Positions 53,476-63,289 are shown, counted from the first letter of the stretch. The stretch: DNA of 64,000 bases from Undaria pinnatifida (GCA_012845835.1 JABAKD010000023.1:19764691-19828690); one strand, 5' to 3'. Numbers and translations are program-made. Notes: generated by a model from the letters alone, not told the origin.

Positions 53476-53815
53476 GCTCCTGCTTCGCGGCCTCATACTC
53501 CGCCGCGTCTCCTTTCGATTTCTCTGCAGACTCGTTCGCCTCGTCCTCCTGCTGCATACATTGGTTTATGGCCTAATGGGTGGTGTTGTCGACGGCGTCG
53601 CGTAAACCACTAGCAAACATCCCAGACGCCACCTTCCTGTGTGCGGTGAGCATTTGCATGCACGTCCGGTGATCGCGTCGTGGTCGCAAAAAAAGGGATA
53701 GGATGGAGATCGTGGCCGCAAATGTATCCCACTCCTCGCCAAGCTCCATACCTTTGTTGTATTTAGCCAGGAAGGGCTTGTCACCATTAAGCTGAAACAA
53801 GAGTAGGATAAAAAT
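53476..53815 (-). pseudogene. Myb/SANT-like exon with an in-frame stop
   Basis: On the minus strand an acceptor (CTCTTGTTTCAG) is followed by LNGDKPFLAKYNKGMELGEEW. A helical region with RPRRDHRTCMQMLTAHRKV, reminiscent of a Myb/SANT-type DNA-binding module, comes next. After DAVDNTTH a TAG stop interrupts, but the same frame continues with AINQCMQQEDEANESAEKSK and a charged tail to a donor-like GAAAAG, GTAATA near 53470. Without the stop it would splice well towards 52714. The upstream frame 54117-53820 may hold an earlier exon (DIGMNNSRIASLFWAQKR). Family assignment is tentative. Confidence 0.5.
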
Positions 53816-54119
53816 GAGCAGAGCGTAATAAAGATGGGCTCGAGAGCCACAAATGGTCCGTGTATATTGAACTCATGTATGAGGGCAACTCTCTGGCGTT
53901 TCATGTCGATGTAATTCGTTTTGTTTGAAACAGCACCTGCGACCTTCCGGTCCTCCGCCGTGCGGTTGATATCGACATATATTATGCCTTGAGGTACCGC
54001 TTCTGTCCCTAATACTGATATCCTTGTGCTGCTGCTTGTGTGACTGATTCGTTTTTGTGCCCAGAAGAGGCTTGCGATGCGTGAGTTGTTCATCCCGATA
54101 TCACATGTACGCCCCATAT

Positions 54120-55440
54120 AACAGACGCCTTGTTTTGCAGTTAGTAAACATAAGGATAATTAAGTGGACACACCAATTTTAGAACGCCCAAATTTTGAAT
54201 AATCGGGACAGCCAAATCGGCATGTCCCGCCACACTAAAAGCCATATATTGCTCCCCCACGGATCAGAGTAATGTGCATGTATCCCTTTTGGCAACGCAC
54301 GCTTTGCAACATAAGAACGACGGCATAAGGCAGCATTCCGGCTTCTTATTAGGTGTACAATAATACTGTACAAAGAGTACTATACCAGCTATACCATTAC
54401 GTACATGCAGATCATACAGCAGCAGTTTACGATACTGCGCTCTGTTACGGTATGTGTCCAAAAAATGACAAACATGTGGGTTTTAGTACGCAACCGAGCA
54501 TATTGTTATTAGTTTACACAACTGGAGTCTACCTGGTATGCGTCAGTCTTTTCTCCATACCATATGCACAGACCACCGCACAAACTGAAACACCCTTTCG
54601 ACGAGAGACGCGTTCCTCACCTGAACACTGAACACACGCCTAGCCTCGGAGCACCACCTCATCCCTTGCTTGAGCTAAGGTGCGTCTTTGTCTGCGGCGC
54701 CTCGCTAGGTGCCGGTGCCCTTCACCTCGATCGTCCCGGCGCTTGACATCGAAACGGGATATAGCCGTTGCGCACAAAAGTTCGTTGTGGGCTGGCGCGA
54801 CTGACCACTCACATCGATCGCAGCCGTCGCAGGCGCAAGAGGCTGTCCAGATATCCCGCGAAGGATTCTGCTTCCGAAAGGAGCGGCAGCTCCGGCAGTA
54901 CTGGGGACCTCGGCGTTCGTAGCATTCCCGAACGGAGACAGCAGCAGGTGTTGACGCCTGAGATCCTCCTGCTATAAGTCACGGCGCAGCTGTTCCAGCT
55001 GTTCTGTGTAGCGGTGATCGCCGCATCCTGCCATTGTTAGCTTTGACCTAGGTCGAGATACGTGAACCTTGACCCTTAGGTTTGGGTGTCTGGTTCTGTT
55101 TGTCTGATGGTGCTATGCTGGGCCTGACCTGCCGGTGAGTCTAGGTGCTACCGCACAATGTCTAAATCCAAAATGTGATGGTGCCTCCCCGCTTCTCGCC
55201 TATGATATGGAGGCCGTGTACGCCTTTTCTGCGATTCGTTCTCCGCAAACACAACCAAATGCATGCTGGAGTGAATCTGGCCATTTTCAAGCCTGATGGA
55301 AGAATTTTTGGTGATTTGTTTCAACGCAAACACTCGAATCACACATCATTTCCAACTAGCGTCCCCAACCACGTGGCTGCAGGTCTAAAGAGGTCAAGAC
55401 ACGCCCACATACCATACGACAACCAAAAAAAATGAACAAA
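54120..55440. other. No recognisable gene
   Basis: ORFs at 54564-54977 (plus) and 55342-55148 (minus) show no known domain. This is part of eIF2B-beta intron C-D. Confidence 0.45.
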
Positions 55441-55464
55441 GAAACAGTTGACCAGTGAGGTTGA

Positions 55465-55877
55465 TCCAATTCAAGAGACCGGTGGCTCAGACAACCGGCA
55501 ACCAGGAAAATCCACAAAACGAAAGATCGAAGGACCGGTGGAGCAGCGACAATCCGATGCTGCAACTGTAAAGCGGGCAACCAACCGCATCATATTCTTC
55601 GATTGAAAGCATTGACCAATGATATCGTACCGCTTACTTTCAAGAGACTAGTGACGCACACCGCGTGCGTCTTTCCTAATACAACAGTTGACCAACCACA
55701 CCACGCTATACGAATGAAACCGTGGACTAATCAAACAACGTATCGATACAATACACAATTGACCAGTCATATTGCTCGCCTTAGAAAGATCAGCGGCGCC
55801 ACAACACGGGCACGGAGAGGTCCTTGGCCGCGAGTGCAACGCGTCCGCGTGGGTTTCGTTGAGAGCGATCAGATTTT
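55465..55877 (-). repeat. Echoes of eIF2B-beta exon C (three degenerate copies)
   Basis: Minus-strand copies of exon C parts lie at about 55877-55780 (LIALNETHADALHS in place of LIALNGSHAVALAA), 55672-55638 (THAVCVTSLLK in place of VPVVCVTGLFK, followed by the donor GTAAGC), and 55500-55465 (CCACCGGTCTCTTGAA only). All are frame-broken or fragmentary. They lie just downstream of the intact exon. Confidence 0.8.
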
Positions 55878-55990
55878 GGACATATGTTTAATACTTAGGA
55901 TTGACCAATGGCACAGGAAGCAACATTGACCAATCAAATTACGCACATATACCAAAATCAACCGATGACCAACGATATCGTGTCGCTTGC

Positions 55991-56116
55991 CTTGAAGAGA
56001 CCGGTGACACACACCACGGGCACGGAGAGATCCTTGGCCGCGAGAGCTACAGCGTGGCTTCCGTTGAGGGCGATCAGTCCGCCGTTAGCTACCACAGCGT
56101 GCGTGGAAAGGATAAC
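55991..56116 (-). CDS. EIF2B2: eIF2B-beta exon C
   Basis: 42 codons, phase 0: VILSTHAVVANGGLIALNGS, then HAVALAAKDLSVPVVCVTGLFK. The motif HAV.ANGGL...G.H.VALAAK is diagnostic of the eIF2B alpha/beta/delta (IF-2B) family, and VPV.V..GLFK fits beta. The acceptor is TCTGGCATACAG, after a long C/T-rich tract on the gene strand. The donor reads AAG then GCAAGC, a GC-type donor; the echo at 55638 keeps GTAAGC, so a T-to-C change in the intact exon is likely. Sequence downstream (ASDTISLVIG and a stop) is intronic read-through. Confidence 0.92.
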
Positions 56117-56159
56117 CTGTATGCCAGAGGGCAGACGAACCAGGGGGAAGGAAATGTTA

Positions 56160-56340
56160 AGAGGGTAAGGGAGGGGCGGCGGGGGGGTATAAGAGGGGGG
56201 CAAGAGGAGGGCAGAAAGGGGCCGACAACAAGACGGGGGAGAGTGGGGAGAAGAGAGGAGGAGGCGAGAGGGGGGGGGGGGGGGGGGGGGAAGAGGAGGG
56301 GGAGGAAAGGTGAAGCGCGGGGGGAACGCGCGGGGGGGTA
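56160..56340. repeat. G/A-rich tract including a 23-G run (C/T-rich on the gene strand)
   Basis: 56270-56292 is an unbroken G run within 180 bp of purine-rich sequence. On the gene strand this pyrimidine-rich stretch ends about 40 bp before the exon C acceptor. Confidence 0.88.
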
Positions 56341-57660
56341 ATCAGTGGATACAGGAAAGGGTGGCCGGTAACCGAGTACGCTGTCGAAAAAAAACCTAGC
56401 ATACACATAGCGCCGGCTGATAGGTATTATTCCCATCCCACTCCCCGTTTCCCCTCAACCCCCCCCCCCTCCCATCCCCTTCCTGCCAAGCCGCGGACGA
56501 TCTTCCATGAACCTTTGTTCGGAAAATCAAGGGATTTGTTGCTTGTTGGTCATCACCAATTAAAACCAAGGTCACAAATCCGCCCGTAATCCTACTCCAC
56601 CTCGCACCCCCTGATCTCTGACCACTCCATCCTGTACGGATATGTCGTGAAGACTGTATGGGAGAGAGTAAGGAAAGAGCGAGCTGGAACAGAGTGGGAT
56701 CGCAAGAAGGGCCGTATCGGAAAAAAAACAAACGAGCGAGCTGGACTAATGTGGAATAGTCTAGTCGAGAAAGTATGGAAGGAGGAAACCAAGAAATACA
56801 TACCATAGACAGCGGGGTACGAGACAGAAGAAAAACAAGGGATATAAGTAAGTGAAACGCTAGCACTAAGAAAGAACGTGAACAAGAAAGAACATTTAGA
56901 GATATACGAGGGACTAAGAGAACCGATAGGAAAGAAATAATTGCACGGCCGAACGGATTACGCGAAACGCTGAAACTGTTATTTCGTGCAGGGGACCTGG
57001 ACCTGCCAGAGCGAAAAAAACGGTATAGGACAAATCGGGCGCGGGGGGGGGAGACGCACAGAGATGCACTTGTGGCAATGAAGACGAGGATACAACCCTC
57101 ACAGTGGGATAATGTGAACTGTGCAAGGTGAAACGGGATGTTTTAGTGGAGAAGAGGGGGCATAAGACGGATGTGATAAGAAGAAGTTTGGGACACTACT
57201 ACTTTACAGAGTAGTAAGAAAACGATCGCTATCCTTGGAGGCAAATGATGGCCACACACGGCCGAACAGGAAGGAGACAAAATAAGCTTTTTACGTAGTA
57301 TATGGAACAAACGTAATAAGCGGCAAAATGTTGGAGGTATCTCTACTATGAGCAGGAACGGTGCTCCGTTTCGAAAGGTATGCGTGGTCCATGGACAAAT
57401 GACCAACGAAGGCAGCAAAATAGTGTGATCCTCCCCCCCTCGCCTCTCCCTCTCACCCCCGCCTCTCTTGATGTCTAAGAACTTCATGACATAAGTGAAT
57501 CTGGGCTTCCAAATATCGTCGAAAATACCACACCCTGTAAAGCCTGGCCGTCATCGCGATTCAAGCGCTATCAGCTACCATCTCCACATGCTCCCCTTAT
57601 ATGATGTCTTCAACGCTTTCTACGTAACAATTCCAACACTATTGTCATAACACCAAAAGT
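56341..57660. other. eIF2B-beta intron B-C; no other gene recognised
   Basis: The 1.5-kb intron between exons B and C contains short ORFs without known domains. Short internal duplications occur near 56690-56770 (GAGCGAGCTGGA...AATAG). Confidence 0.6.
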
Positions 57661-57665
57661 CTTAC

Positions 57666-57755
57666 CTTGTTAACCCTAGCCATCATGGCGAAGACAGCGC
57701 TATCAGCTATGACGGTAGTGTCGATCCCGTGCTTGGCCAAACTCTTCGCCAATAT
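57666..57755 (-). CDS. EIF2B2: eIF2B-beta exon B
   Basis: 30 codons, phase 0 at both ends: [20 protein letters not shown], then [10 protein letters not shown]. The motif LA..L...[20 protein letters not shown] is among the most conserved of eIF2B-beta. The acceptor is TTTTGCTTGTGGCAG and the donor AACAAG followed by GTAAGAC. The next exon (C) begins with the Val-Ile that completes the motif. Confidence 0.93.
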
Positions 57756-58141
57756 CTGCCACAAGCAAAACACGTCGACAACCGTTGTACATACCGATGG
57801 GATAGATCGGATCTCCATCTCATAACTAATGACAAGATTCTTAGCCAACCTCGGCCGCGATGATCCTGGAGTTCAAGCCGTCTCCAGGCCTTCAACTTGC
57901 ACTTGTCTTCGCAAAGTCAAACTAATTTCAACATGAGCAACACAACACTCAGATCACGCAACATCAATTTAATTCAAACTTCAAAAACAAGGCAGGCACC
58001 ACGACCAACTCCAACCATCACTTCACCTAAAAATACAAATTTAACTTCACATTGAATGTCAACTCCAACGTCAAATTCATTTTCAACACCAACGTCAACT
58101 TCAATTTAACTCCAACTTCAAGTTGAATTCCATTGTCCCAC

Positions 58142-58271
58142 ATGGCCGCTGCAGGACGGTGCCGCCTCTGCGACGATGACCTTGAAGTTCAAAGCGTCCT
58201 TAGGCCCTCCAGCCGCATCTTTGAGGAAAGCGTCCACAGTTGCTGAGTTGCCAAAGGTCAATATAACCTCG
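58142..58271 (-). CDS. EIF2B2: eIF2B-beta exon A (most upstream exon found)
   Basis: One base plus 43 codons: [20 protein letters not shown], then [35 protein letters not shown] and [10 protein letters not shown] are standard eIF2B-beta motifs (beginning of the nucleotide-binding-like IF-2B fold). The acceptor is CTCTCTCAAACAG; the first base completes a codon from the previous exon. The donor reads CAT then GTGGGA. The preceding exons are not found next to it; an inverted-repeat element begins 300 bp upstream. Confidence 0.9.
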
Positions 58272-59329
58272 CTGTTTGAGAGAGGAAGGGGATACAGGGC
58301 GTCGGGGTATCTAAACCAATCACATCAAACCAAGCCAGCTAACATCCATTCAGAGGAATGTAACAGAGTAAACTTTATCAGATCAACACCCATCAAATTG
58401 ATTGCCGACAGTCAACATAACTATTAGTGTCGTTGTTTTCGGTGGAAATAGGAGGGGAGGAGTGGGGGGTGGGTGCTTTAACCAGCGAGAAAAAAAAATC
58501 CGATAGTACCCCATCAGATTACTGTCTGAACTGTCTTTGACCAACACCAATAATATGTATTCATGGGAAATAGTCAAGGGGGGGTATACCCCCGGGTTTC
58601 CAGGTCATCTGGGGGTACAGAGAGGAAAAGGCCGCGGGACGCGCCTGCGCAGGCCCCAAACGACCTAAAATTACGTATGACGTGCTGCCATGACGCCCGC
58701 AGTCCATGCCGAGCACGCACACCGTTGTTTCTTTCGGGCACGGTATTGGAGCTAACGGGGCCGCGGCGAAGGAGGGGACAACCTAATCCCCTCTTTTGGC
58801 TGAAACGTGGGGGGGTATACCCCACAATATTTACATGTGTCATGTACCCCCCTTTGACTGCAATTGTCCCCCATTTGTCCGAAAACAGTCCCCCCGCATG
58901 ACCGATTATGACGCCTTCAAAAGCCAGTGTAGCAAGCCCGACCGCAAGTCACAGTCCAACGGCCCGAACAGACCACGACCGGAACATCCAGCAGTAGCGA
59001 GTACTTGCGATCGATTGTCTCCGAAATTACGAAATTGCGGTGAACAGGAAGCAAAGTAAACAAAACAGCAATATGGTGTATGCGAAGATCAGATTATGGT
59101 TTGGTTTGGTCATTTTCTATTCTCCCGGTCCCAAAAAATAATCAACTTCCCAAAATAAAGTTCCCAAACGCCCTAAAATCGTCCAAAAACGCCCTCAAGA
59201 CCAGATTATTTTCGGATTGGGTTTGGGTCTTTTGGGTTTCGAAAAGAAGAAAATATCGTTGGCCAAGACCATCCGGGTTACCCCGGGCGAATCAAATCAC
59301 TGCATATGCGGCGTGAAGTTGGCAAGAAA

Positions 59330-59499
59330 TCACCATCGCATCACGATTTGCCTCGTGTGTTGCAGCTGCGTGTGTTGTTGCGTAGCAGCGCAGACGCTGA
59401 GCAACGCCCCGGCCCGAGACGCGGAAGAGCGCTCGTAGAGTCTTGGATGGGAGGCGGAAGAGGTTGGTGCGTTGTTGTCTGCCGTGGTTGCTGCTGCTA

Positions 59500-59532
<33 letters not shown>

Positions 59533-59770
59533 CTGTTCCTGTTGGTGCTGCTGGTGAAGCTGCTGCTGGAGCTGCTCCTGCTTGCTGCTGTTGATGCTGT
59601 TGCATCCCACCCGCGATCGCTGCGTACGCTGCGCTGTTCAACTGCCTAGACAGCAGCATACCCATGCCCTGCACTCCGGGTACAGCTGCTCCCTGAAAAA
59701 TCGGAGGTGCAGCAGCACCAGCCCGCACAGAGGGTACGAGCTCCCGCTGGAATACAGGCCCCCGTTCCAT
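59330..59770 (-). CDS. Gln/Ala/Thr-rich ORF, unknown
   Basis: A 146-codon minus-strand frame: a hydrophobic/Gly part (GVQGMGMLLSRQLNSAAYAA), then Gln- and Ala/Thr-rich low complexity encoded by CTG/TTG triplet repeats (59480-59590). The first part looks protein-like, the second like repeat-driven coding. It lies inside the long-TIR element and also upstream of eIF2B-beta exon A, where that family has a variable region. Either origin is possible, neither is shown. Confidence 0.3.
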
Positions 59771-59996
59771 TTGAAGGGCTGCGTCGGCGCGCCCGACTGA
59801 GTTCGGGTGTACGTCGCGAAGGACGGGCTAAGAGGTGTTGGGGAAAATTCGTAGAATTTTTTGTCTTCATAAAAAGCGAAAATCGTGTTGTGGGTCTTCG
59901 CAAGCGTTTTCATATCGGATTCGGTTATGAACATGGTGAATAGCCTGGTTCGCAAGACCAAACCATAATTTGATCTACGCAAACACCCTAATTTAA

Positions 59997-60529
59997 GGAA
60001 CACGAATGAGCACAAACGGCGAATATATTTGCTTCTTGCGAAGTGCGATTTTTTGTGTGAGAACCACAACACAGAATCCTACTCTCAAGCCGACGGGGTC
60101 CATACGTGGGCGGGTACTGCCCTACCCGCTGGCCGCAACCGGTACTAAAGAGGGGTATCTACTGCTGTTGTAGTACGTGTCTTATTCTATCATGACCCTT
60201 ATATGCTTTCAAGTCGTATCAGAAAACCTTCGTACCGTTCTCGGTGATGGACAAGAGGATGCAATTGCTTCGGTCTTCGACAAGTACGGGCGCAAGCTTG
60301 CTGTGCCGTTGGATACTATTGTCTTCGTCGTGAATGCTTCGATATGCGCGGGTGTTCCCTCCGGCCAATAGCCCCGAGCACAGCACGCCGGTGGACGGCG
60401 GGTAGGTAGGGCAGTATCCTCCCACGTCCCACTCGTCTTAAGAGTAGGATTCTGTGTTCTGGTTCCCCGACAAAAAACCGCATTTCGCAAGAAGCAAATG
60501 TATTCGCCGTTTGTATTCATTCGTGTTCC
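59997..60529. mobile_element. 533-bp MITE flanked by TTAA (piggyBac-like target)
   Basis: Ends GGAACACGAATGA and (reverse complement of the right end) GGAACACGAATGA. TIR similarity extends about 130 bp, including GGCGAATA.ATTTGCTTCTTGC and ACAGAATCCTACTCT. TTAA lies immediately outside both ends (59993-59996, 60530-60533), as for piggyBac-type insertion. Because the TIR sequence could also include TTTAA, the superfamily call is tentative. Inside, a plus-strand frame 60213-60371 (ENLRTVLGDGQEDAIASVFD and on) looks protein-like. Confidence 0.75.
60213..60371 (+). CDS. Protein-like fragment inside the TTAA MITE
   Basis: About 52 codons before a TAG: VVSENLRTVLGDGQEDAIAS, then VFDKYGRKLAVPLDTIVFVV and a short end. 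Balanced composition and an amphipathic look suggest a captured exon or the remnant of a transposon gene. A CTTTCAAG acceptor-like site precedes it. No family recognised. Confidence 0.3.
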   Translation, partial: VVSENLRTVLGDGQEDAIASVFDKYGRKLAVPLDTIVFVVNASICAGVPSGQ

Positions 60530-61119
60530 TTAAATGGATGTTGTGTTTATTTTGTTTCCTGTTTACCGAAATTTCTTAATTTCGGAGACAAACGATCGCA
60601 GATACTCGCTACTGCTGAGTGTTCTGCTTGTCGTGTATTCGGGCCGTTGGGCGGTGATGTTCGGTCGGGCTTGCTACACTGGCTTTTGTAGGCGTCATAA
60701 TCGGTCATGCGGGGGGAATGTTTTCGGACAAATGGGGGACAATTGCAGTCAAAGCGGCGTACATGATAAATGTAGTAGATTCTTTGGGGCATACCCCGCC
60801 ACGTTTCAGCCAAACGGGGATTAGGTTGCCCCCTCCTTCGCCGCGGACCTGTTAGCCCCAATAACGTGCCCGAAAAACAAAAGGGTGTGCGTGCGCGGCA
60901 TGGAATGCGGGCATCATGGAAGCGCGTCAGAATTGAATCATAGGCCGTTTGGGGCCTGCGCAGGCACGTACCGAGGCCGTCTTCTCTCTGTACCCCCAAA
61001 TGTCCCAAAAAAACGGGGGTATACCCCCCTTTCATCACTTCCCTTTACTTAGTGCCGACCTTCGATTTGGTCTCGCTAGTATGGGAGATAGAAAGGGGTC
61101 CCTGTGGCAGGGATCAGAG

Positions 61120-61164
61120 GTGGAGTGGGGGGGGCGGGGGGGGGGGGGGAGGGCGGGGGGGTAC
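61120..61164. repeat. G-rich tract before the dispersed repeat
   Basis: Runs of G with single C/A interruptions, directly before the repeat at 61165, as in copy 1 (14947-15180). Confidence 0.85.
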
Positions 61165-61485
61165 TCAGTTTGTGCATGGTCGTAGTCGTATGTCTATAGA
61201 CCCTCGCATCCCTACTATGCCGGGACGGAGCACGTCGGGTTTTCACCAACCAGGCGCACATTGCTTGCACCCAGCGCGAGGCGCCGTGAGGTGTTCGGCG
61301 AGTCGCATGAAGGGTGAACTGCATCCTTCCCAGAACCGCTCGTAAGACAGACTTCGGCACCTTGTGCCTACTTTCTTGCTTCATGGATGACAGCGTCAAT
61401 GAGTTACTTTGTTTTCTGGTGAGTCACTCCGGAGAAAGCAATGGGTATTACTGTGTAACTGCCTCGTGGGTGCCTCACCATGATC
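61165..61485 (+). repeat. Dispersed ~410-bp repeat, copy 2 (truncated)
   Basis: Begins CTCAGTTTGTGCATGG; closely matches 15182-15500. It stops at CACCATGATCAGAGG, directly followed by the next copy, and lacks the 3' end seen in the others. Confidence 0.9.
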
Positions 61486-61498
61486 AGAGGCAGGGGGT

Positions 61499-61950
61499 GT
61501 ACTCAGTTTGTGCATGGCCGTAGTCGTATGATCATAGACCCGCGCATCCCTACTATGCCGGGACGGAGCACGTCGGGTTTTCACCAACCAGGGACACATT
61601 GCTTGCACCAAGCGCGAAGCGCCGTGAGTGTTCGGTGAGTCGCATGAAGGGTGAACTGCATCCTTCCAAGAACCGCTCGTAAGACGGACTTTGGAACCTC
61701 ATGCCTATTTTCTTGATTATGGATGACAGCGCTAATGAGTTACCGGTACTGTTTTCTGGGGTGGCCACCCCAGAGACAGCAATGGGTACTACTATGTAAC
61801 TGCCTCGTGGGTGCCGTACCATATTCACACTACGTGATGCGATCATTCCACTTGCGCAGAGTTAGGGTTCTCCACCCCGCACAATATGATCTACTCGACA
61901 ATCACCATGGTGACCGCCAAAAAAGAAAAAAGAAAACGGTACCCTGGTTG
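61499..61950 (+). repeat. Dispersed ~410-bp repeat, copy 3
   Basis: Preceded by GAGGCAGGGGG and beginning TGTACTCAGTTTGTGCATGG, it continues through the full unit to the A-rich end (CCAAAAAAGAAAAAAGAAAACGG) shared with copy 1. Confidence 0.9.
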
Positions 61951-62540
61951 TCTGGCTCAAATATATTTGCATGTTTTACAGCGTCGTTGCCAACCAACGC
62001 CAACCCCAATACACATATAATGCTTTACATCGTCGGTGCGAACCGAGGCCAACTATTATATGTGCATTTTATGGGGTGGGGGGGGGGGGAACTGAAAACA
62101 ATCGATACTATCTATCTAGTCAAATCAACGTCAGCAACGTAAACCAATGGGTCGATTTTAGACCTAATCATATGACGACCAATCGTATGCATTGCGGAGA
62201 CGATATCGTTGCGGCATATCTGGGTGGACGGTGTTGTTGCTGAATTACGTAGTGTGTATGGTATTCAAAGCGTGCTCCTTAACCATACCCCACATATCTC
62301 GTAGGCCCGAAATTGTGACATTCTGATGTTCTGCCCATATCATATACCGGTAAACTATAAGGATAAGTCTGACGATGTCATATGAGAATCTGACAACGTA
62401 CACAATGTACCGGTTTACTATAATATGAATTCGAAGTATGTATTAAACATTAGTATCACGTCGTGATCGTTGTGACACATCTGACTCATTTTGCCGGGAT
62501 GGTATCCTAGGCGTGCTCCTTAACCACGCTGTTTTTTTTT
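61951..62540. other. No recognisable gene
   Basis: GGCGTGCTCCTTAACCA occurs near 62269 (AGCGTGCTCCTTAACCATA) and 62509 (GGCGTGCTCCTTAACCACG), hinting at a ~240-bp duplication. Otherwise nothing was recognised. Confidence 0.45.
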
Positions 62541-62790
62541 TCTATTTTTCTTTGTTATTGTTATTGTGGTTGTGGTTGTGGTTGCGGTTTCGGTCGCGGT
62601 CGTGGTCGTGGACGTGGTTGTTGTGAATATACAGAGGACTCCTAACTATCAATTCTGCCGATTTTCTTTATTTTTTATCTTTTTGTTATTTTGTTCTTGT
62701 TATTGTTATTGTGGTTGTGGTTGCGGTTGCGGTCGTGGTTGTTGTGAATATACGGAGGACTCCTAACTACCAATTCTGCCAACTTGAGAG
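62540..62790. repeat. ~135-bp tandem duplication with TTG-rich part
   Basis: TTGTTATTGTTATTGTGGTTGTGG...GTGGTTGTTGTGAATATAC[AG]GAGGACTCCTAACTA[TC]CAATTCTGCC occurs twice (about 62551-62661 and 62698-62779). A (TTG)n microsatellite follows at 62872-62905. Confidence 0.9.
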
Positions 62791-62867
62791 CTTCTCGCTG
62801 AATTTAATGAAAACGCATTCAAGTATAGATGATGGGACAACACCGCAGATTACGCGTGTGATTACCC

Positions 62868-62904
<37 letters not shown>

Positions 62905-63289
62905 CATAAAAAACAAAAGGCAAAAAGGCAAAATTTGTAGCCGCCCCACAAACAGCTACGTGTACATACAGCGAGTAGCAGCGACACTCAACTATTATTG
63001 CTGCTGTACGAGGTTACAACTGCTGCCGCTGTGCATGAGGTTTACGTACACAGCAGCAGCAGCGCGCCACTGCACTGCTGCATGCAGCATACAGCAGTGT
63101 ACCTGGCACGTACACACCCGTACGCGTCAGTGCGTACGTACAGCAACACACGTTTTTTCCCCTCGTTTAAAAAAAGAAAAAATAAGCTCCAAAAGAAATA
63201 CCGATAGCCATGCGGAGCCCTTTATCACGTACTTGGTAATATCCAGAGGCATACTAGCGGCATCGTTCAGCAGCATCAATCACTTCACG

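Larger units (their letters stand above)
14767..58271 (-). other. EIF2B2: Translation initiation factor eIF2B subunit beta gene, C-terminal five exons
   Basis: eIF2B is the guanine-nucleotide exchange factor for eIF2 in the cytosol; beta is one of its regulatory subunits. Five minus-strand exons (58271-58142, 57755-57666, 56116-55991, 36413-36312, 14925-14767) join without a frame break into about 200 residues matching the conserved C-terminal IF-2B domain, ending at a TAA. After exon A every intron is phase 0. Intron lengths are about 0.4, 1.5, 19.6 and 21.4 kb, the last two filled with transposons. The family is usually 350-400 residues long, so about 150-200 N-terminal residues lie upstream of 58271, mostly unseen. 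Possible weaknesses are a GC donor after exon C and Cys at two places in exon D where I would expect Ser and Asp. Whether this copy is expressed is not shown by the sequence. Confidence 0.85.
58576..61032. mobile_element. Long-TIR element (2.46 kb, ~490-bp inverted ends)
   Basis: 58576-59066 and the reverse complement of 60540-61032 align over about 490 bp (roughly 75-80% alike), starting AAGGGGGGTATACCCCC at both ends. Shared segments include GGCCTGCGCAGGC-like, CCGCGGCGAAGGAGGGG, CATGACCGATTATGACGCC and GATCG.TTGTCTCCGAAATTA. The interior holds a TTAA-flanked MITE and a Gln/Ala-rich ORF. No transposase recognised; target duplication unclear. It lies just upstream of exon A. Confidence 0.8.

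Noticed and set aside
55991-56203. Reading exon C through to the stop as a single-exon peptide (ASDTISLVIG end)
   Set aside because: The residues after GLFK do not match the family, while exon D supplies the expected LSP-type continuation. The extra residues are intronic read-through.
14767-58271. Interpreting the eIF2B-beta pieces as a processed retrocopy
   Set aside because: The exons are separated by introns with splice sites, and the echoes keep donor and flank sequence; a retrocopy would be intron-free.
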